64,000 nt of DNA from Lanius collurio (GCA_020086605.1 JACBWW010000012.1:12051925-12115924); one strand, 5' to 3'; shown: positions 12,791 through 27,229, numbered from the stretch's first letter. The notes: a model not told the origin generated them from the sequence alone. Translations and numbers: made by a program.

Positions 12791-13915
12791 GTATCACAGA
12801 GCCATAGAAATATTTAGATTGGAAAAGTCCTTTAAGACTACTGAGTCAAACTATTATCTCAGCATTGACAAGTTCACCACTAAATCATCTTCCTAAGTGT
12901 CACATCTACAAGTCTTTTAAATACCTTCAGGGATGGTGACTCAACCATTTCCTGGGCAGCCTGTTCCAATGCTTGACAACCCTTTTAGTGAAAACATTTC
13001 TCTTAATGTCCAATCTAAACCTCCCCTGGTGAAACTTGGACTATTTCCTCTCATCCTTTTGCTTGTTACCGGGAGCAGAAGCCAATCCCCACCTGGCTAC
13101 AACCTCCTTTCAGGCAGCTGTTGAAAGCGATAAGAACCCCCCTGGGCCTCCTTTTCTCCAGGCTAAACAACCCAGCTCCCTCAGACGTTCCCCATGGGAC
13201 ATGTGCCCCAGACCCTTCATCAGCTCTGTTGCCCTTCCCTGGACCTGCTCCAGGCACCTCAATGCCCTTTTTGAAGTGAATGGCCCGGAACTAGACATAG
13301 CACTCAAGTTGTGGCATCACCAGTGCTGAGCACAGTGGGACAATCACTGCCCTGGTCCTGCTGGCCACATCATTGCTGATACAGGCCAAGATGCCATTGG
13401 CCTTCTTGGCCACCTGGGCGTATTCTGTCTCATAGTCAGCTGCTATTGACCAGCGCCCCCAGGTCCTTTTCCACCAGGCAGCTTTCCAAACACTCTTCTC
13501 CAAGCCCTTAGTGTTCAGTGGGGTTGATGTGACCCAAGTGCAGGACCTGGCCCTTCACCTTGTTGAACATCATGTAATTGGCCTTGGCCCATCGTTCCAG
13601 CCTGTCCAGATCTCTTTGTAGAGTCTCCCTACCCTCCAGCACATCAACACTCCTGTCCAACTTCGTGTAATCTGCAAACTGACTGAGGGTGCACTTGATC
13701 CCCTCATCCAGATCATTGATAAAGAAATTAAACAGGTCTGACCTCAGCACTAATCCCTGGGGAACACCACCTGTGACCAGCTGCCAACTGGATGCAACTC
13801 TGTTCACCACTGCTCTCTGGGCTCAACCAGCCAATTTTTATCCAGCGAAGACTACATCCATCCAAGCCATGAGCAACCAGATTCTCTAGGAGAATGTTAT
13901 GGAAAACATACTTCA
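12791..13915 (-). mobile_element. CR1 LINE, 5'-truncated, with reverse-transcriptase remnant
   Basis: The complement carries the CR1 3' region and the C-terminal part of its reverse transcriptase. Recognisable plus-strand landmarks are CACAGAGCCATAGAAATA (3' tail), CTGGGCAGCCTGTTCCAATG, CTTTTCTCCAGGCTAAACAA, CTGAGGGTGCACTTGATCCC and AATCCCTGGGGAACACCACC. Coding similarity ends near 13915, where the 5' truncation lies. It is better preserved than the 10-kb copy. Confidence 0.88.
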
Positions 13916-13943
13916 TGGCTGTGCTGCCATAGGTAGAGAGCAC
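13508..13943 (-). pseudogene. CR1 reverse-transcriptase fragment (frameshifted)
   Basis: Two overlapping frames together give the end of a CR1-type reverse transcriptase: HNILLENLVAHGLDGC then a shift, [29 protein letters not shown], and [15 protein letters not shown]. The usual catalytic FADD motif reads FADY, losing the second aspartate. With the frameshift and truncation this cannot encode an active enzyme. The first codons of the upstream frame are flanking sequence, not CR1. Confidence 0.82.
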
Positions 13944-14231
13944 CTCTTTCTCACTGGCTTAGAGACAACATTTATGCAAAGCTGTAATCCTTTTGTACTC
14001 TTCAAAAGTCTTGAAGCATTACTATCTCAGAAGCAAAGCACAATTTTTCTGCTTTCTTTCAACAAATATCCAGCCTGCAGCCTCAGTTGGCATACTGGTC
14101 ATGAAGATAACTAGACATTTGCTTCTGAGCTGTCTTTGCTCCATATATTAAATTTTCCACTGCATTTGATCACTACGTTAAATGGAACCTCCCTCTCAAA
14201 ATCTGCAGAATCTCCTCATCATTGGCTCCAA

Positions 14232-14345
14232 AAAGATATAAATATATGTATAATAGAGTAAGATTTAGTCTATATAATAATGAGATATATAGTATTTTAT
14301 ATCTATACATATATTTATATAGAATGATATGAAAGAAAAAAAAAT
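14232..14345 (+). repeat. AT-rich low-complexity tract
   Basis: A run dominated by ATAT, TATA and ATTTATAT words, ending in A-rich sequence. It keeps a meaningless tyrosine-rich frame open on the minus strand. Confidence 0.75.
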
Positions 14346-17300
14346 CTGCACATTTTTTACACAAACCACATACCCATTTTTTATCTTACAGAAATATGTC
14401 CTGAGGTCTCAAGTTGGAAAGAGTAGGAAAGAAGGAAAAGCTACTCCTGACTGAGACTATTTGCATATGTTAACTTATTGCTGGAAGTTATTTAGGTACT
14501 GTAGTGATGGCTGAATACCTGTAGAAACAAAATTAGTAAAAATATATTCACTGACAAGAACCTTATTTTTCACTCCTTTGCTATCTTTCTATTCTTGTCT
14601 ATTTCCAAAACCATTGGAATATCTACAGAAGTTGTTAATCTGATGCCCAGGGGAAACTCCTTTCATCTATAGAAGTATTGTGAGATTTTCTGAGAAGTTC
14701 CCATCTGTCCAGGGCTGCACAAACCTTGATCAGCAAGGAAGATGGCTTATTAGTGCAACTGTTGTTGCAACTAATCCCTGAGCTAATTTGGAAATGTCTT
14801 ATCTACAGTCACAGGCTAACCTATGCACCCTGCAAAGTGCTCTTAAGTTCAGCATTTCAGTTGTTCCACTACATAGCTGGGTGCACTATCCCACCTTATG
14901 CTCTGATTTTCATGCAGGGTTTTCATACCAGTCTCTGACTATGAATAATGAAGACTTAGTGAACTGCAGAATGACTCCACTCCAGGTATTGCCAGAGACA
15001 CTGCAAAAATATTGCCAGATTCAATTCACAGAAACCACCTCACTAAACTGTAAGTAGCACCGACTTTCACATGGCGGCCTAAAGATTCTGTATCCTATTA
15101 GCAATGCCTCAATTTATCCTCTTGCTTATTAAATCTGAATAATATTGAATTATATCAACTTTAGATGGCTATGCCATGATTAATTTCACTAGAAGTTCTT
15201 CAGATTTCAAAAATTAAATACTTAGCTGTTTCTATAAATCTTACTTGTGGGTCTTGGCAAGGTGATGCCATGCACACACATGAAATGTAAACCACATTAG
15301 TGATACTGCTTTATGTTAATAGTAAAAATAAAAGGACAGACAAAGAAGTGAAACTCAAATGTCTTAAGTCTCAAAGCAGTACAAAGACTGTGTCTCCAGG
15401 TTTTGTTTGTGCAGGCAGGAAAATCCCTTGCATATTGCAGAGCTCATCAGCCTATCAGCAAGAGCACAGGGCCACAGCCATCACACTACACAGCTGTCAC
15501 AGTATATTTGAACACTCTGATCACTCATGGCCTTCAAGGCTCAATGCTTCCCCAGTGCACAGGTGATAGACATCCATCTGTGCCACCAGTTTCACAAGCA
15601 CAGATCTCTTGGCAGTGGCAGGAGAAGTTCAATAACCAATTTACATCAAAACATTCAGAAACAGCACTGACCAGTGGCAGTGACGTTCTGCTAGTGGTCA
15701 AAAAGGTCACATGTGCAAGTGAAGCTTTGTTGTGAGCTACAAATGCCTTTTATGGTCAGGGGATCTCAAAAGAAAAACCAGGCAAATGAACCATAGACTT
15801 TTTTTGTCCTGAAGAAACAAATCTTTATGGCTGTTGCAAGGGTCAGTACATGTAAGCTAGAGATAGGTTCAAACTTCCAGACTGAGATGCAGCCTGGATT
15901 ACAATTAAGAATCATCCCTTCTTTCCTGATGAAAAATACATTTTCAGGTTTCTTCAGGAGTGTGAGGCCAGGCTTATCTCTATTGCACGAACCTCACAAT
16001 GCAAGAAAATTCTTGTCTGAAGAACACTGGCAAAAACACAGCATGTGCCAGAGGGATTTAAGTTGGTGAACTAGTTTCTGTCCTGGCAAACCAAACCTGC
16101 AGGTTCAGAGTTTATGATCTCAGGAAAGCAATCCTAAACTTCTTATGAGTGTTTTTACCATACAGAGGTCTTCTGAGGAAGCACTGCAAGTGAAATTCAA
16201 GAGAAGCAACAAGGTATTGACATCCTGAATGCTTTTCCTGGATGTGCAAAAGATGAGAGACTTTTCCCTTCTTTCTTGTATACTCAAGTGAAAAACATGC
16301 ACTCCTTCCTCAGCACTGATTCAGTTAATACATAAGGAGCATTTGTTCCAATTGCAGTTAAATCTCTTCAACACGGACTTACTTTGAACTGTTGCCAAGG
16401 CTTTAATGGAAGCTTCAGATAAGCAACTGAATAAAAGAATCTGACAAAAGAATCACTTCATTTGTGCTAAGATGCCCCCTGAATCAGAGCTTGTCTGCCC
16501 AGCTTGGCTCTTGGTATTACCACCTGACTCCTGGGTCTCAGACCTCAGTTACAATCTTCTAGAGCTTTCTCACACTCCCTCAAAGATTTTCTTCATCTTT
16601 CTATTTATCCATTTTCTGTATGTTTCCATCTTCCTGGTGAACTAAACTCACTTAGTTGGCAACTGACCTAGAAGAAAAAAAAACATGCAATAAATTATTA
16701 TGGGAACAATAAACACAATTAAGTCAAGGAATGGTATCTCCATTGTTGGCTCATATCTCAAGTTGGATGGCCAGAAAAATATCATTTTTACATGAAACTC
16801 CATGAAATAGGTGGAAAACACCCTACCACCCTACCACATTCTGCCTATGCATATTCTGCTAAGAGTATACTGGCACAAGCTAAAAATAAGTAAACTAATG
16901 TGGGAAAATTGGATGCAACAGGAACTGCAGTCAGGGGAGAGGACAATAAAATTATAAATCCTTGGGCTGTGCAATGAGAAGGAAGCAGATGGGAAAGAGT
17001 TGCTCAAGGCAACAGCATAACTACTAGGAAGCAGTTCGAGCCTTAGATCTCTCTGAGAGCAATTTTCTGAAGTGTTTCTTGTGTCTTGACTAGAACCAGA
17101 CAAAGAGGACAGGTCCCACTGAGTTATTCAAAGCATAATTCAGAATACAGTAATAGACAGAGTGGGTTTAATTTATTATGACTTGGGAAATCTTGGGATA
17201 GATGAGCCTACAAAGAAGGAAATGTCTCACTGTACAACAAAAATAATTTGTTCACAGCTGAAATTAAAATCAATACAGAACAGCTTTTTAAGACTTAAAA

Positions 17301-20300
17301 AAAACCCAACAGGTGTGAAAGAGAGCAACATATGTTAAAAGATATTTAAGGGATTTAGTAATTAAACTAGAGATTAAATTTTCAAATAAAGTTTAACATA
17401 AATTTGATAAAAATCTAAAAGGAAACAGTGAATTATTGTGTCAACAAAAAAAAATAAAACTTGTTAAGTAGATTTACTAAAAGAGATGATCAGGTCAAGA
17501 TCATCCTTTCAAATACTTTCAAGAGCCTAAAAATAAGGTGGTAGTCTGAAAAGCTTGGCTCTATGTGATAATAACATAGCTCCAAAAGTTGGTGAAAAGT
17601 ACTGCCTGTGATGCATGATAATACTGAAGGTGAACTAATTATATAAGAATGCTATAGTAGTAGGGACATCTGTGAAGGAGTATTTACGTAGTAAAGAAAG
17701 TTAATAGCCAAATAGGATAGAAAAATTAACAATGTCAATAAGAAACATTGAGTTCACACAGACTGGATTCTCAATGCCCAAATTGAAAAGGATTACTATT
17801 TTTGTTGTTATTGTTATCTTTATTATATTCCTAACTCTCCAGAGGAGTTGCTGGGAAGAGTGTGAGTGTAGAGGACTAAGAATGAAAGAGCAGTTTTACC
17901 TTTCTACATACTGAGTAAATGTCACAACGGCACATAAGAAACAATTTTGCACCACTTAAACTACATTTTCTTGGAACAACTAACGTCCAGAAGAGGAGAA
18001 GCAATGCTTGATTGTTTCCTGAGTATACTATTGAACTTGGATCAAAATGGTACTGACATAATGACCATGATTATTTAAAAAAGACAATCTCCAAGAAAGC
18101 AAATCACATCCATGCCAAACTCCAGCATTGAGTACTGGCACATTAGAAGTATGCAACATGATAGAACAGCTGCAATCTGCTAGTGGCCATTAACATCTTT
18201 CTCAAGAGCATGAGAAACAGGAGAATTTTGGGTCATGGAGATGCAACAAAGTACACTTGTAGGGATGAATGAATGGTTTGCCCTGATGCTTGCTATCATC
18301 AAACAGGAGCTTCCTTAGGTGTCTTCAACCACACAGTGCTCTGCAGGGGCAATTAGGAGAGCTGGATCAAACTGAAGAAACAGCAGAAAGGTTTTAGAAC
18401 AAATCAGCAGAAGTAGCATAAAAGATCCACCAAAACCAAGTGACTCTGAAGAGTCCTAAAGGACTTGAACTATTAATTGGGAGATGTAAACCCTCACTAA
18501 AATCAGACATATTATCTGAAGAATGGAAGAAAGGAAATCTGATGACAATTTATTGAAAGATTTCCGTGGATAAGACCAAGAAATCTAAATTCTTTCCAGG
18601 AAATCAGCAAAAAAAAAAAAAAAATAGAAACAGAAGCCCCTTCAAACCAGATGTAATCTAGTCCTTTTAGGCTTGGGTTGTGACACCTCTGAGGATCTAC
18701 AGGGACAGGACTCACACTCCTTTGTATTTTAGAGTATACATAGCATTTTCTAACATAAGTGAACAATTTTCTGATTCACAGTAAAAAACTTTAAAGCTTA
18801 ATTGCTTAGTTGGTGTGATCTAGATCACCAAAACAAATTTAAAAACCCCATCAAACTACCAAAAAGCAATTTTCTTAGACTTGATAAACAATAATAAATA
18901 GTAAAAACAATTGATAGCCTGTGTACTTAAATTGGTTATGTGGTGCCAAGGAATGTACATTGATTATATATTGTCAGCTTCCACAGTACACAATCCTATG
19001 CTATGTTTCATGCAAATGTTTTTTTGCAATGTTCTCATTTATTCTCCCTTACCTTGCTCTTACTCCTCCGATTGATTTTTCTATTTCTCACCTACCCTTT
19101 ATCTCAAGCTCCTGTGCTGACAACCTATTTTGGCCTATAACACTCCCTGTAATATCTAATTATTTTCCCATTCTTGATGCTCAGCTAGTTTTCAGTATGT
19201 TTTCTCAACTAAGCACAAAGATCTTTATTACTTTTGTATATCTTTGATCACTCTTGTTTCATTAGTGTTTAAACCTGTAGCCCACTCCCCATAGCTCTGG
19301 CTTCTCCTTGTTACAGCAAGAAACTTTCCCATAACTACTCAAAACTGATTTCGTGTGATGAATTCTGCCTCTGATCTTATTATTTCATCAAAAATAATTT
19401 GACAAAAGAGTTTTCAAATATTTAACATGGCATCTTGTTTTTCATCTTGCTTTTCATTGGCTTTTAGTTTCCTGAGCTTTGATCTTCATTCAGATTTCTG
19501 GGTTGTGGAAAGCACTGATCACATGGTAATGTTCTTTTTCACTGCAATGACCATGACCTAATCAATTTAAAGACAATTTGTACGCAACGGTCCATCAGTC
19601 AAACAGGTTCTGCAGCTGCATATAAGCTTCCTGAGAACTGTGTACCAGTTTACCACAAAACAGAAGCACTAAGCACATATTTTGATGCCAAACATCACCC
19701 TGTGTTAGAATTCACATACAAAAGTTTTACAATTTCTAACCTTAAAAAAAATCATTAACCTTGTTTATAAGTTTTTAGAATCATTCTTACAGTTTGTGAG
19801 CAATCTAACCATGCCAGAACACGACGTGCAAGGCCAACTAACCTATTGCTGTAGCTACTAAAATTAGAAGACATTAGCAACACCATCTAAAGTCATGAGG
19901 CCATAATTATCTGCAACCATGTTGAAATGATGCTTGTGAAACTAAACAATAACTCTGTGTCAGACTGTCTAGAAACAATATGCTAATGAAAGGAGACAAG
20001 TGCACCAGCTAGGTACAATATAGTGTGTACAGTTGGCACATCACGTCATTACAGCAGATCACAACTTTGAAAGCAAGATTAAGCCCATAAGCAAAGTGAA
20101 ACAAGCTAAGATTACTTCACAAGTTTAAGATTTTGACCATTAACTTTCTTCTCTATCAGAAGCTTGGGTCTCTACCTCTTACATGACAATCTCTACATGG
20201 ATGTGTAAGCAGCGCTTTTTTTAAAACATCTATTTAATGTTAAAATCACTTTCAAGGGCTAATTAATATTCCAAATATAACATTCTGGTAGGATTCTGTG

Positions 20301-22698
20301 CGTTTTTTTTGTTACAGAGAAACCAGTGGCAACACTTCCATGGAAAGGAAGAATTTAAATACATTCATATTCTCAGACACTGGGTTCCAATAAAAAATTA
20401 AGTCAAACTTCTTAGTCTAAAGATGACCCAGAAGAACACAGAAAGAGAATATAAAATGTTTTTCTAAAGAGAAAACAGTATTCATTAAAAAAAAAAAAAA
20501 AAGGATAACAAATAAGGGATTCACACTGGACTTTAAAATGAGAAAGCTCAACTTAGACCACAAGAAAAATCCATAATGTTAACAATTGTGAAAGTGTGGA
20601 CTGGGGCACCTGGACAGACTTTAAATTTTGTAAGATCTTCTTACAATGTGACTTTTCTTTGTCACTTGACTCCCTCATGGATTTTTACAAAATCCAGTGT
20701 AATTGCAAATATTAAACAGCAACAGTCAGCAGCAATTCAGTAACCCAAGATGCAACAGCCTGAGTCTTCCTGACTGAGAATAGAGCAAAACTGCTGGCTG
20801 TCAAGTGAATTACCAAAACCATTAGTCCATTAATTACCAACACCAGTTCAACTAGAGCTAGACAGCAAATAAAAGTTATTAAAGTAGCAGATATATCTGG
20901 TTATTTTGCTATCTCAGAACTACTGACCTTTTGGTCTTTTAGAGACTGGTAAATGGCTAACCTTTGAAACTTGCAAAAAGAGAAATTAAAAATGATAATA
21001 AATTACACACAATCATCTGTGAGAAGTTTAACAAATCTAACTGATCACACCTTGGGGCAAAATAACCAATCCCCAAATCCTTTCCAACCTTATTTTCTGT
21101 TATTCTAACGATCCTATTGGCTTAGAGAAAGAAAAAAGGGAAAATGTATCTTGCACCAATTGCATTAGTAAACAAGCTGCAGGATATAATTATATTTTAC
21201 TGCTTTTATGAAAATGGATGTTGCTAAAGCTATTGTTTTCCAGATACTTTGAAATAAAAGAGATCAGGGATGCATATTCTGCATTAATGAGAGTCCATGC
21301 ATGCAAGTAATTCAGAGTTTTCTTCCAAAGTAACTATATGCAGATAGAAACCCTTCCTTAGAATGAGCAGTATGAATATTTGAAATACTGATTAAACATT
21401 TCATGAAATGGCTTGAGAAATGAATTAAAGATCAGAAAACAGTCTACAGATGCTTCTATTTTACCATTCCTGTTGAAACTTTTCACTTTTTTCCATCTTA
21501 CTCTGCCTTTTTAAGAGACAAGCATTCACTAACCAAATGTGAAGACAAGCTACAATTCAGACAGCCAATAGATATAAAGAAAAACATTTCAGAGGAATGT
21601 TAGAAAGTGAGCACCATCTCAATCCAACACTTCTGTTACAAAGAGGATATCTAACCCTTCCTGTAGGTTAGGAAAGAAAATAGAAAGATCCAGAGAAGAT
21701 TTGCACTGACAGACAGGAAAAATTACTGCAGAACCTGTCAGATGGCAGTAAGAACAAAAAGTTGGCATATTTCTTCTGTTCTTTGCCCTTACAAACAAGA
21801 TTACCAAAACTAGGATCGTTTCTTAACTAATCTTTTTTACCATTTTATATTAAGCAAGAACATCATTTTTCTAAAATTTTGGGAGAACACTAATGGCTAA
21901 GACAAGGAATGGATTCTTCAGTATTTTATGATTAGACTCCTTGGTTTTGTTCCAGGTCTTCAAGAGTTTTCTTTTTTTTTCCTATTACAGTCAAAAACTT
22001 ACCTGGATAATAGTAGTAGTCGATTTCCATCACTGCTCTCAGAAAATTCACTTAATTTTAGGCAGCACTTTATGGGACACAAAGACTCTCAGTCTGATTG
22101 TTTCAAGAATACTCATTTCTCCTGCATTACCTGACATAATGCCTTCTAAATGTGAAAGAAATATTACTAACATCTCCTGCACTTTATGACCTATGTGCTT
22201 AAAGATCAGCACGCAGTACCTCCATTAGGAATTCCTCTTGCATTTATTGTATCCCTATAAACCCCACCCCCCACCCCATTTTTTATAATGTATATAGAGT
22301 TTAAAACCATGTCATGCAGATGCCTATTGCAGCAATTGCCCATGGGCCTTAAGGCTGGATTGAATTCTACTCATAAAGCAAGGTTAAGTCCTTTAAATCA
22401 TTAATGTTAGAGCACAACTGCCAAATCTGTCTCATTTCTGAGAAGAGAAACAAAGGAAACTCCAGATTGATTTTCCAGCTATGCTCTGCAGCAGTTTGAA
22501 GACTCTGAGCCATTAAAAACACTTCCTTTAAGAATGTTTCCTTAGCTTCTGTAATTTTTTTTCTCCCAGGTCACTCAAATTTAATCAACAGTTGCCTAAT
22601 TTACTGCATGAGTTAGCTTCACACACAAATATTAATGTAGGGGAATGTGAAAGGTCTGCAATGCCTTAATGTGATTCAAGGCATATTTTTTTCTGTAG

Positions 22699-22808
22699 GG
22701 ATACTGGTCCTTCCAGGGTACAAGGAAGGACTAATGGGTGACAACCAAAGTCTGGGAATGGAGCGTGACAGACTGAGGCTCCAGACCTCAGAAAAAGACC
22801 TTATGCAG
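22699..22808 (+). CDS. Weak exon-like segment (110 bp)
   Basis: A strong acceptor (TTTTTTTCTGTAG) is followed by an open hydrophilic frame (parts read YKEGLMGDNQSLGMERDRLR), but the possible donor (GCAG then GTCTGC) is poor. If unspliced, the frame stops at about 22829. Reported only because the acceptor and composition stand out in an otherwise featureless region. Confidence 0.13.
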
Positions 22809-25800
22809 GTCTGCTGTCCCGGCCTCTGAGTCTTCTTGGTACCTCCTGCTGAGGCAGGGTAAAAGCAGATATGATGCTCTTTGTCCAGCACCTTTGAGGA
22901 TAAGAAATCTCTTTTTCTTGTGGTGTCTGAAGAACAGAAAACCCTTCTTTTGTCACTTCCAAACTAAACATTCAGCTTCAATGCACCTCTAGCATTTCTG
23001 CTCTGGTCACGGTGTGTGTACAGCATAATGAAGAGCTGTTTCTGTAAATCAGGCAGAGCCAGAACATAGATGCAGTGACAGGTTCACACTCTGGTAGGTT
23101 GGCATGATCTCTATACAAGCATTAAAAAATTGGGTTCATTTATAGGTTGAATAGCACGAAACAAGGGTAGGAAGCTGAAAAAAAGCCCAAAGATAAAATA
23201 TAGCTGAACATCTACGGAAAACACCCTGACACTGAAATAACACTATGATACTTCCTCTCCTGTCCTCTTCTATCTGTGTTCAAGACTATTGTCAGGCAGG
23301 TATAATTGGCATCTGGTTATTTAAATGCTTTCATATTGTGAATTAAGTGAAATGTGGAGTTATGAACACTTTGGGCCAAAAGGTCATAGCTGGCTCTTTG
23401 GTGCAATGTAAATGTGCAAAAACTACTTTTAAAAGGGTCATGGCCAAAAAAGGAGGAAATTCTTTGGAAATGCTGAAGTCCATCAATATCACACTACTTG
23501 AAAATGACCTTACCCTTTACTCCTTGAGGTGGGAAAGACCTGGTTTGTGAGAAGCATGTGAAACGCTCGTAAGAGAGCTGAGCAGCCAGTCCACTTTTGG
23601 TGAAAATGATTACAAGCTCATTACAACAGCCAGTGTTAGAGAGCAGCAGAAGAAAAATTTAAAATTGATGGGGGAAACACAGCAGGAGTAACCTCAGAGC
23701 CACTGCAGAAAGATGTTACATGGACAGAGGCAGAATTCACACATAAAAACAGTACATTAGTAGCATTTGAATCAAGTAGAGAGCAAACTCAAGAATTTCA
23801 GCAGTTTGCCAAGAAAATCAATGCCTAAGTCCCTGATGGCTTGCAGAGCTAGACATGAAACAGCTGTTGAGCTTGTGATGATGTTCTAGCTAGATGACTG
23901 GTACACAGCTTTCTAATCGGCCTTTCTGTTCTCAGTCCCTTCTTTGAAAACAGATCTTTATATAAGCAGTGCCTGTCATTTACTGTCTATGACCTGTTAA
24001 TAATCTGAAATTCCAGCTCCTCTGAAGCAATTTCTTTGGAGTTCAAAGAAATCGTTCCCCACTGATAGATGTCATGTCAAAATCTACCAACAGAACTAGT
24101 GCAAATCTGTCTGTTGCATCATACAAACCAAGGACAGAACACATACAAAATACCTGTTTTGCATCACTTTTCAGGCACTTTGTCCAATGTAAGATAATCT
24201 TTCATTTCAAGATTCACCCCTTCTTTCCAGAATAATTTTTAATAATTCTTCAGCAACATGGAATTAGGACCAGGGTTTGCGGGTTTTTTAAAGTGTCTGG
24301 GGATGTTGACAGGGTTAGGAAAACGACAGTATTTCATACAGGGATCAGTGAAAAACTTGGGATGATCTGATTGCTTTCCTTAACAGAAATCTTAAAGCAG
24401 ACAAACTGTCAGAAACCATGGCAAAAATATGAAATGCAAATGATTCTCCTTCTGATTTTCAACCACACTCAAGCTCCAGCTAGGAAGATCACCTTCCTCT
24501 TCAAGCAACACTGAGCTCAAATCTCTTCTTATCCAGGTGATTGATACAAGCCAATGTAGCTTCAGGAAGAGATTGAAAATGACAAAGCAATGACCCAATT
24601 CTCTTGATTCTCTGTGAGGCCTCACATGGGACAGGAATCACTCCATCAGCTAATGCAGATAAAGAGTTCCACATCCACGCCTGTCGGCTGACTATATATT
24701 ACAAACATTACCTTCACTTAAGTTGCATCAGTATCTGATATTCCTGTAGAAATTATCCTTCTGGCTGTACTTTAAAATACTTAATTCAACTGGACAGATG
24801 AAGACATTGGTAGTACAAATGCAAGCTGAAAAAAGTGTGCTAGAAGACCTCTACATCTTCGGATATGGTTTCAGCAGATGTCCTGATTACTAACACAATC
24901 ACTTTAATGTTCAAATTATGTTTTCTTAATGGTGTTTGCCCTGAGCACACTAGCTGTAATTTACAAGCTGTAATCTGGTCTGTGTCTGCTTCTGTATTAT
25001 TGCTCTATTAATACCTATTAAGTCTCTGAAATATATTAAAATTCATGTTCAAAACATTTTTCATTGAATGTTTCAGGCTAATGCATATTAAATAAAAAGT
25101 CTAACAGTCAGGAAGCAAATGACATTGTCCAGAATCAAAAAGGAAAAACAAAAGTCTAAATGTGTTTATAGGACATTATTACATTTGGACCTGAGGAGCA
25201 TGCTAACAAGCTAACAGAAATTTGTAGAAAGCCAACAAAGACATTTCTGTCAGTATTAGGAAGTAAAATGAAATACAAAACAATTGGAGGCTTAGCATTT
25301 TTATACCTAACATTCATTTTTAGAAGGCAGAAATAATACTTCACACTTCATTGAGTTCTAATAAAATTTAATTATGTCCCTAAATTTTGTGAATAAAAAT
25401 TCTGACATTTTACTAGGTATGACTATCAGTAAGTTTTGCAGAACATCTAATGGCACCTTGGAACACCTGCAGCTTCCCAAGTAACAGAGAAAAAAATAGG
25501 AATTTTTGGTAACATCAGCATATCTCCTATAAGTAAGAAGTGAACAAATGAATAACATCCCACACATTTAGAAAGAAGAATTGCACAGAAAAATTTTTAC
25601 CACACAGGTCTAAAATTAATGGTTGTATAAAAAGTTTGAGTAAACAAAGTGCACCTAAATAAGAAAGGAAAGATGTATGTGAAGGAAAGCACTATCCTCC
25701 AGTAGCTGGGAATTTCTAAGATAAGAGATTGAAACTACACAGAGATCAGATTTTACTTGCCTGTTCCAGGCATCATGTAAAGTATACGGTTTTACTGCGA

Positions 25801-25925
25801 AATAAGAAAAAAATTCTCACATGAATTTCCTAATCCCAAGGACACAGAGAAACTGATCAAATAACATAAAATTCATCAATTAAAAAAAAGCTAGGTAGTA
25901 CTGTGTAGCAATGGATGACACTTAC

Positions 25926-25982
25926 CAAGAAGCTCAGCAGGAAGACAGGAAGTCTATACTCTTGTGTATAATCCAACACTCC
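25926..25982 (-). CDS. Isolated exon-like segment (57 bp)
   Basis: It has a strong acceptor (GTGCTCTCTGCAG) and a near-consensus donor (CTTG then GTAAGTGTC). Nineteen codons are open in phase 0 (GVLDYTQEYRLPVFLLSFL), while the other frames have stops. It lies about 10.8 kb past the stop of the split gene, so it would belong to a different transcript. No matching neighbour was proven. Confidence 0.28.
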
Positions 25983-26869
25983 CTGCAGAGAGCACATTTC
26001 TACAAGATCACTAGAGCTGAATATTTCCAAGTGGCCTTAATGCCATCTCTGGGATTCTGAGAAATACACACCCACACAAAAAGAAAAATAAGTCATGAAA
26101 GCAATACAAAAGGAAGCAGTAGTAATACAAAAGATGTGACTAATACATTGAAAATCCTTGATACAGAGGTACAGTTTACCATTTCTCCCCATCTAATAAA
26201 TAAAATTAAATTTCCTTATCTAATAAATAATATTATATATGAGAAAAAGTGTTGATTTTGTGGTCATTGCTTTAGCAGGTTATAAGGAATCATTCTCTCT
26301 CAGCCCTCTGAAAAGTTACCAATTCCATGCTCCTGTATTTGTCAATTATTTTCAGTTTCATAAAATACATTATCAGCAATATAAAACCAAATTTTACCAT
26401 AATGCTTGATTTTACATTTTGAAGATTTTTTTCCCCACATTCTTAATATTCTTTACAGAAGGTTTTTTAGACTATAACAAGCTAAGGAAAAAAAGACTGA
26501 TTTAATGACTGTTATTAGACAGTCCTCTTTAAATAGCCCATTTCATTATCTATATATATTTCATCTATTTTTTTTCAATAGTGCATTGTACCATTTCCCT
26601 CTTATCACTGAAAAATTAAAAAAAGAAGTCATTCCATGTGCGTTCAATACCATCAAGAAAGACTACTACACAGGAGCAGTTAGAGTTTTCACATCCAAAA
26701 TCTGTCCCAATGCCAGCCTGTAGTTTTCTCATACTCCTTTATGACTATCACGTTTGAAAAAATCTGTGATTATAACTGGAAATTCTGACATTCACAGCAG
26801 TGATTAAAAACTGACTTTTGCAGACCAGTTCTAAACTTCTGGGTTTTGCAGATCAGCTTTTAGCTCATA

Positions 26870-27229
26870 ATGGATATTCACAGAACTACAGAATGGCTGA
26901 GGGTGGAAGGGACACCTGCAGGTCATCTGGCCCAGGTGCCTTGCTCAAGCAAGACCACCTACAGCTCAGTACCCAGGACCACCTGCAGAGGCTTTTTGAA
27001 TAGCACCAAGAATGGAGAATCCACACCCTCCCTGGACAATGTGGGCCAGTGTTCAGTCCCCCTCACAGTGAAAATGTGCTCAGGCAGACTCCTGGTTTTC
27101 ATCTTTGTGCCCACTGCTATTGGTCCTAACACTGGGCACCACTGAGAAGAGCCTGAGTTTGTCCTCTTTGCACCTTCCCTTCAGATATTCACACACTTTG
27201 GTAAGATCCTCCTCAGCCTCCTCTCCTGC
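26870..27229 (-). mobile_element. CR1 LINE, 3' portion (left of insertion)
   Basis: The plus strand reads as complement of a CR1 3' end: ACAGAATGGCTGAGGGTGGAAG, GGTCATCTGGCCCAGGTGC, GCTTTTTGAATAGCACCAAG and GGGCACCACTGAGAAGAGCC. Similarity breaks off after CAGCCTCCTCTCCT and resumes at about 27688, in register, so both parts come from one insertion. Confidence 0.85.

Larger units (their letters stand above)
13944..26869. other. Mostly featureless stretch
   Basis: AT-rich, with poly-A runs near 18609-18624 and 20488-20502, the AT tract at 14.2-14.3 kb, and the exon-like segments at 22.7 and 25.9 kb. No interspersed repeat was recognised. Confidence 0.45.

Noticed and set aside
13036..13329. 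Plus-strand frames over the 12.8-13.9 kb CR1
   Set aside because: They read the antisense strand of the transposon and are not genes.
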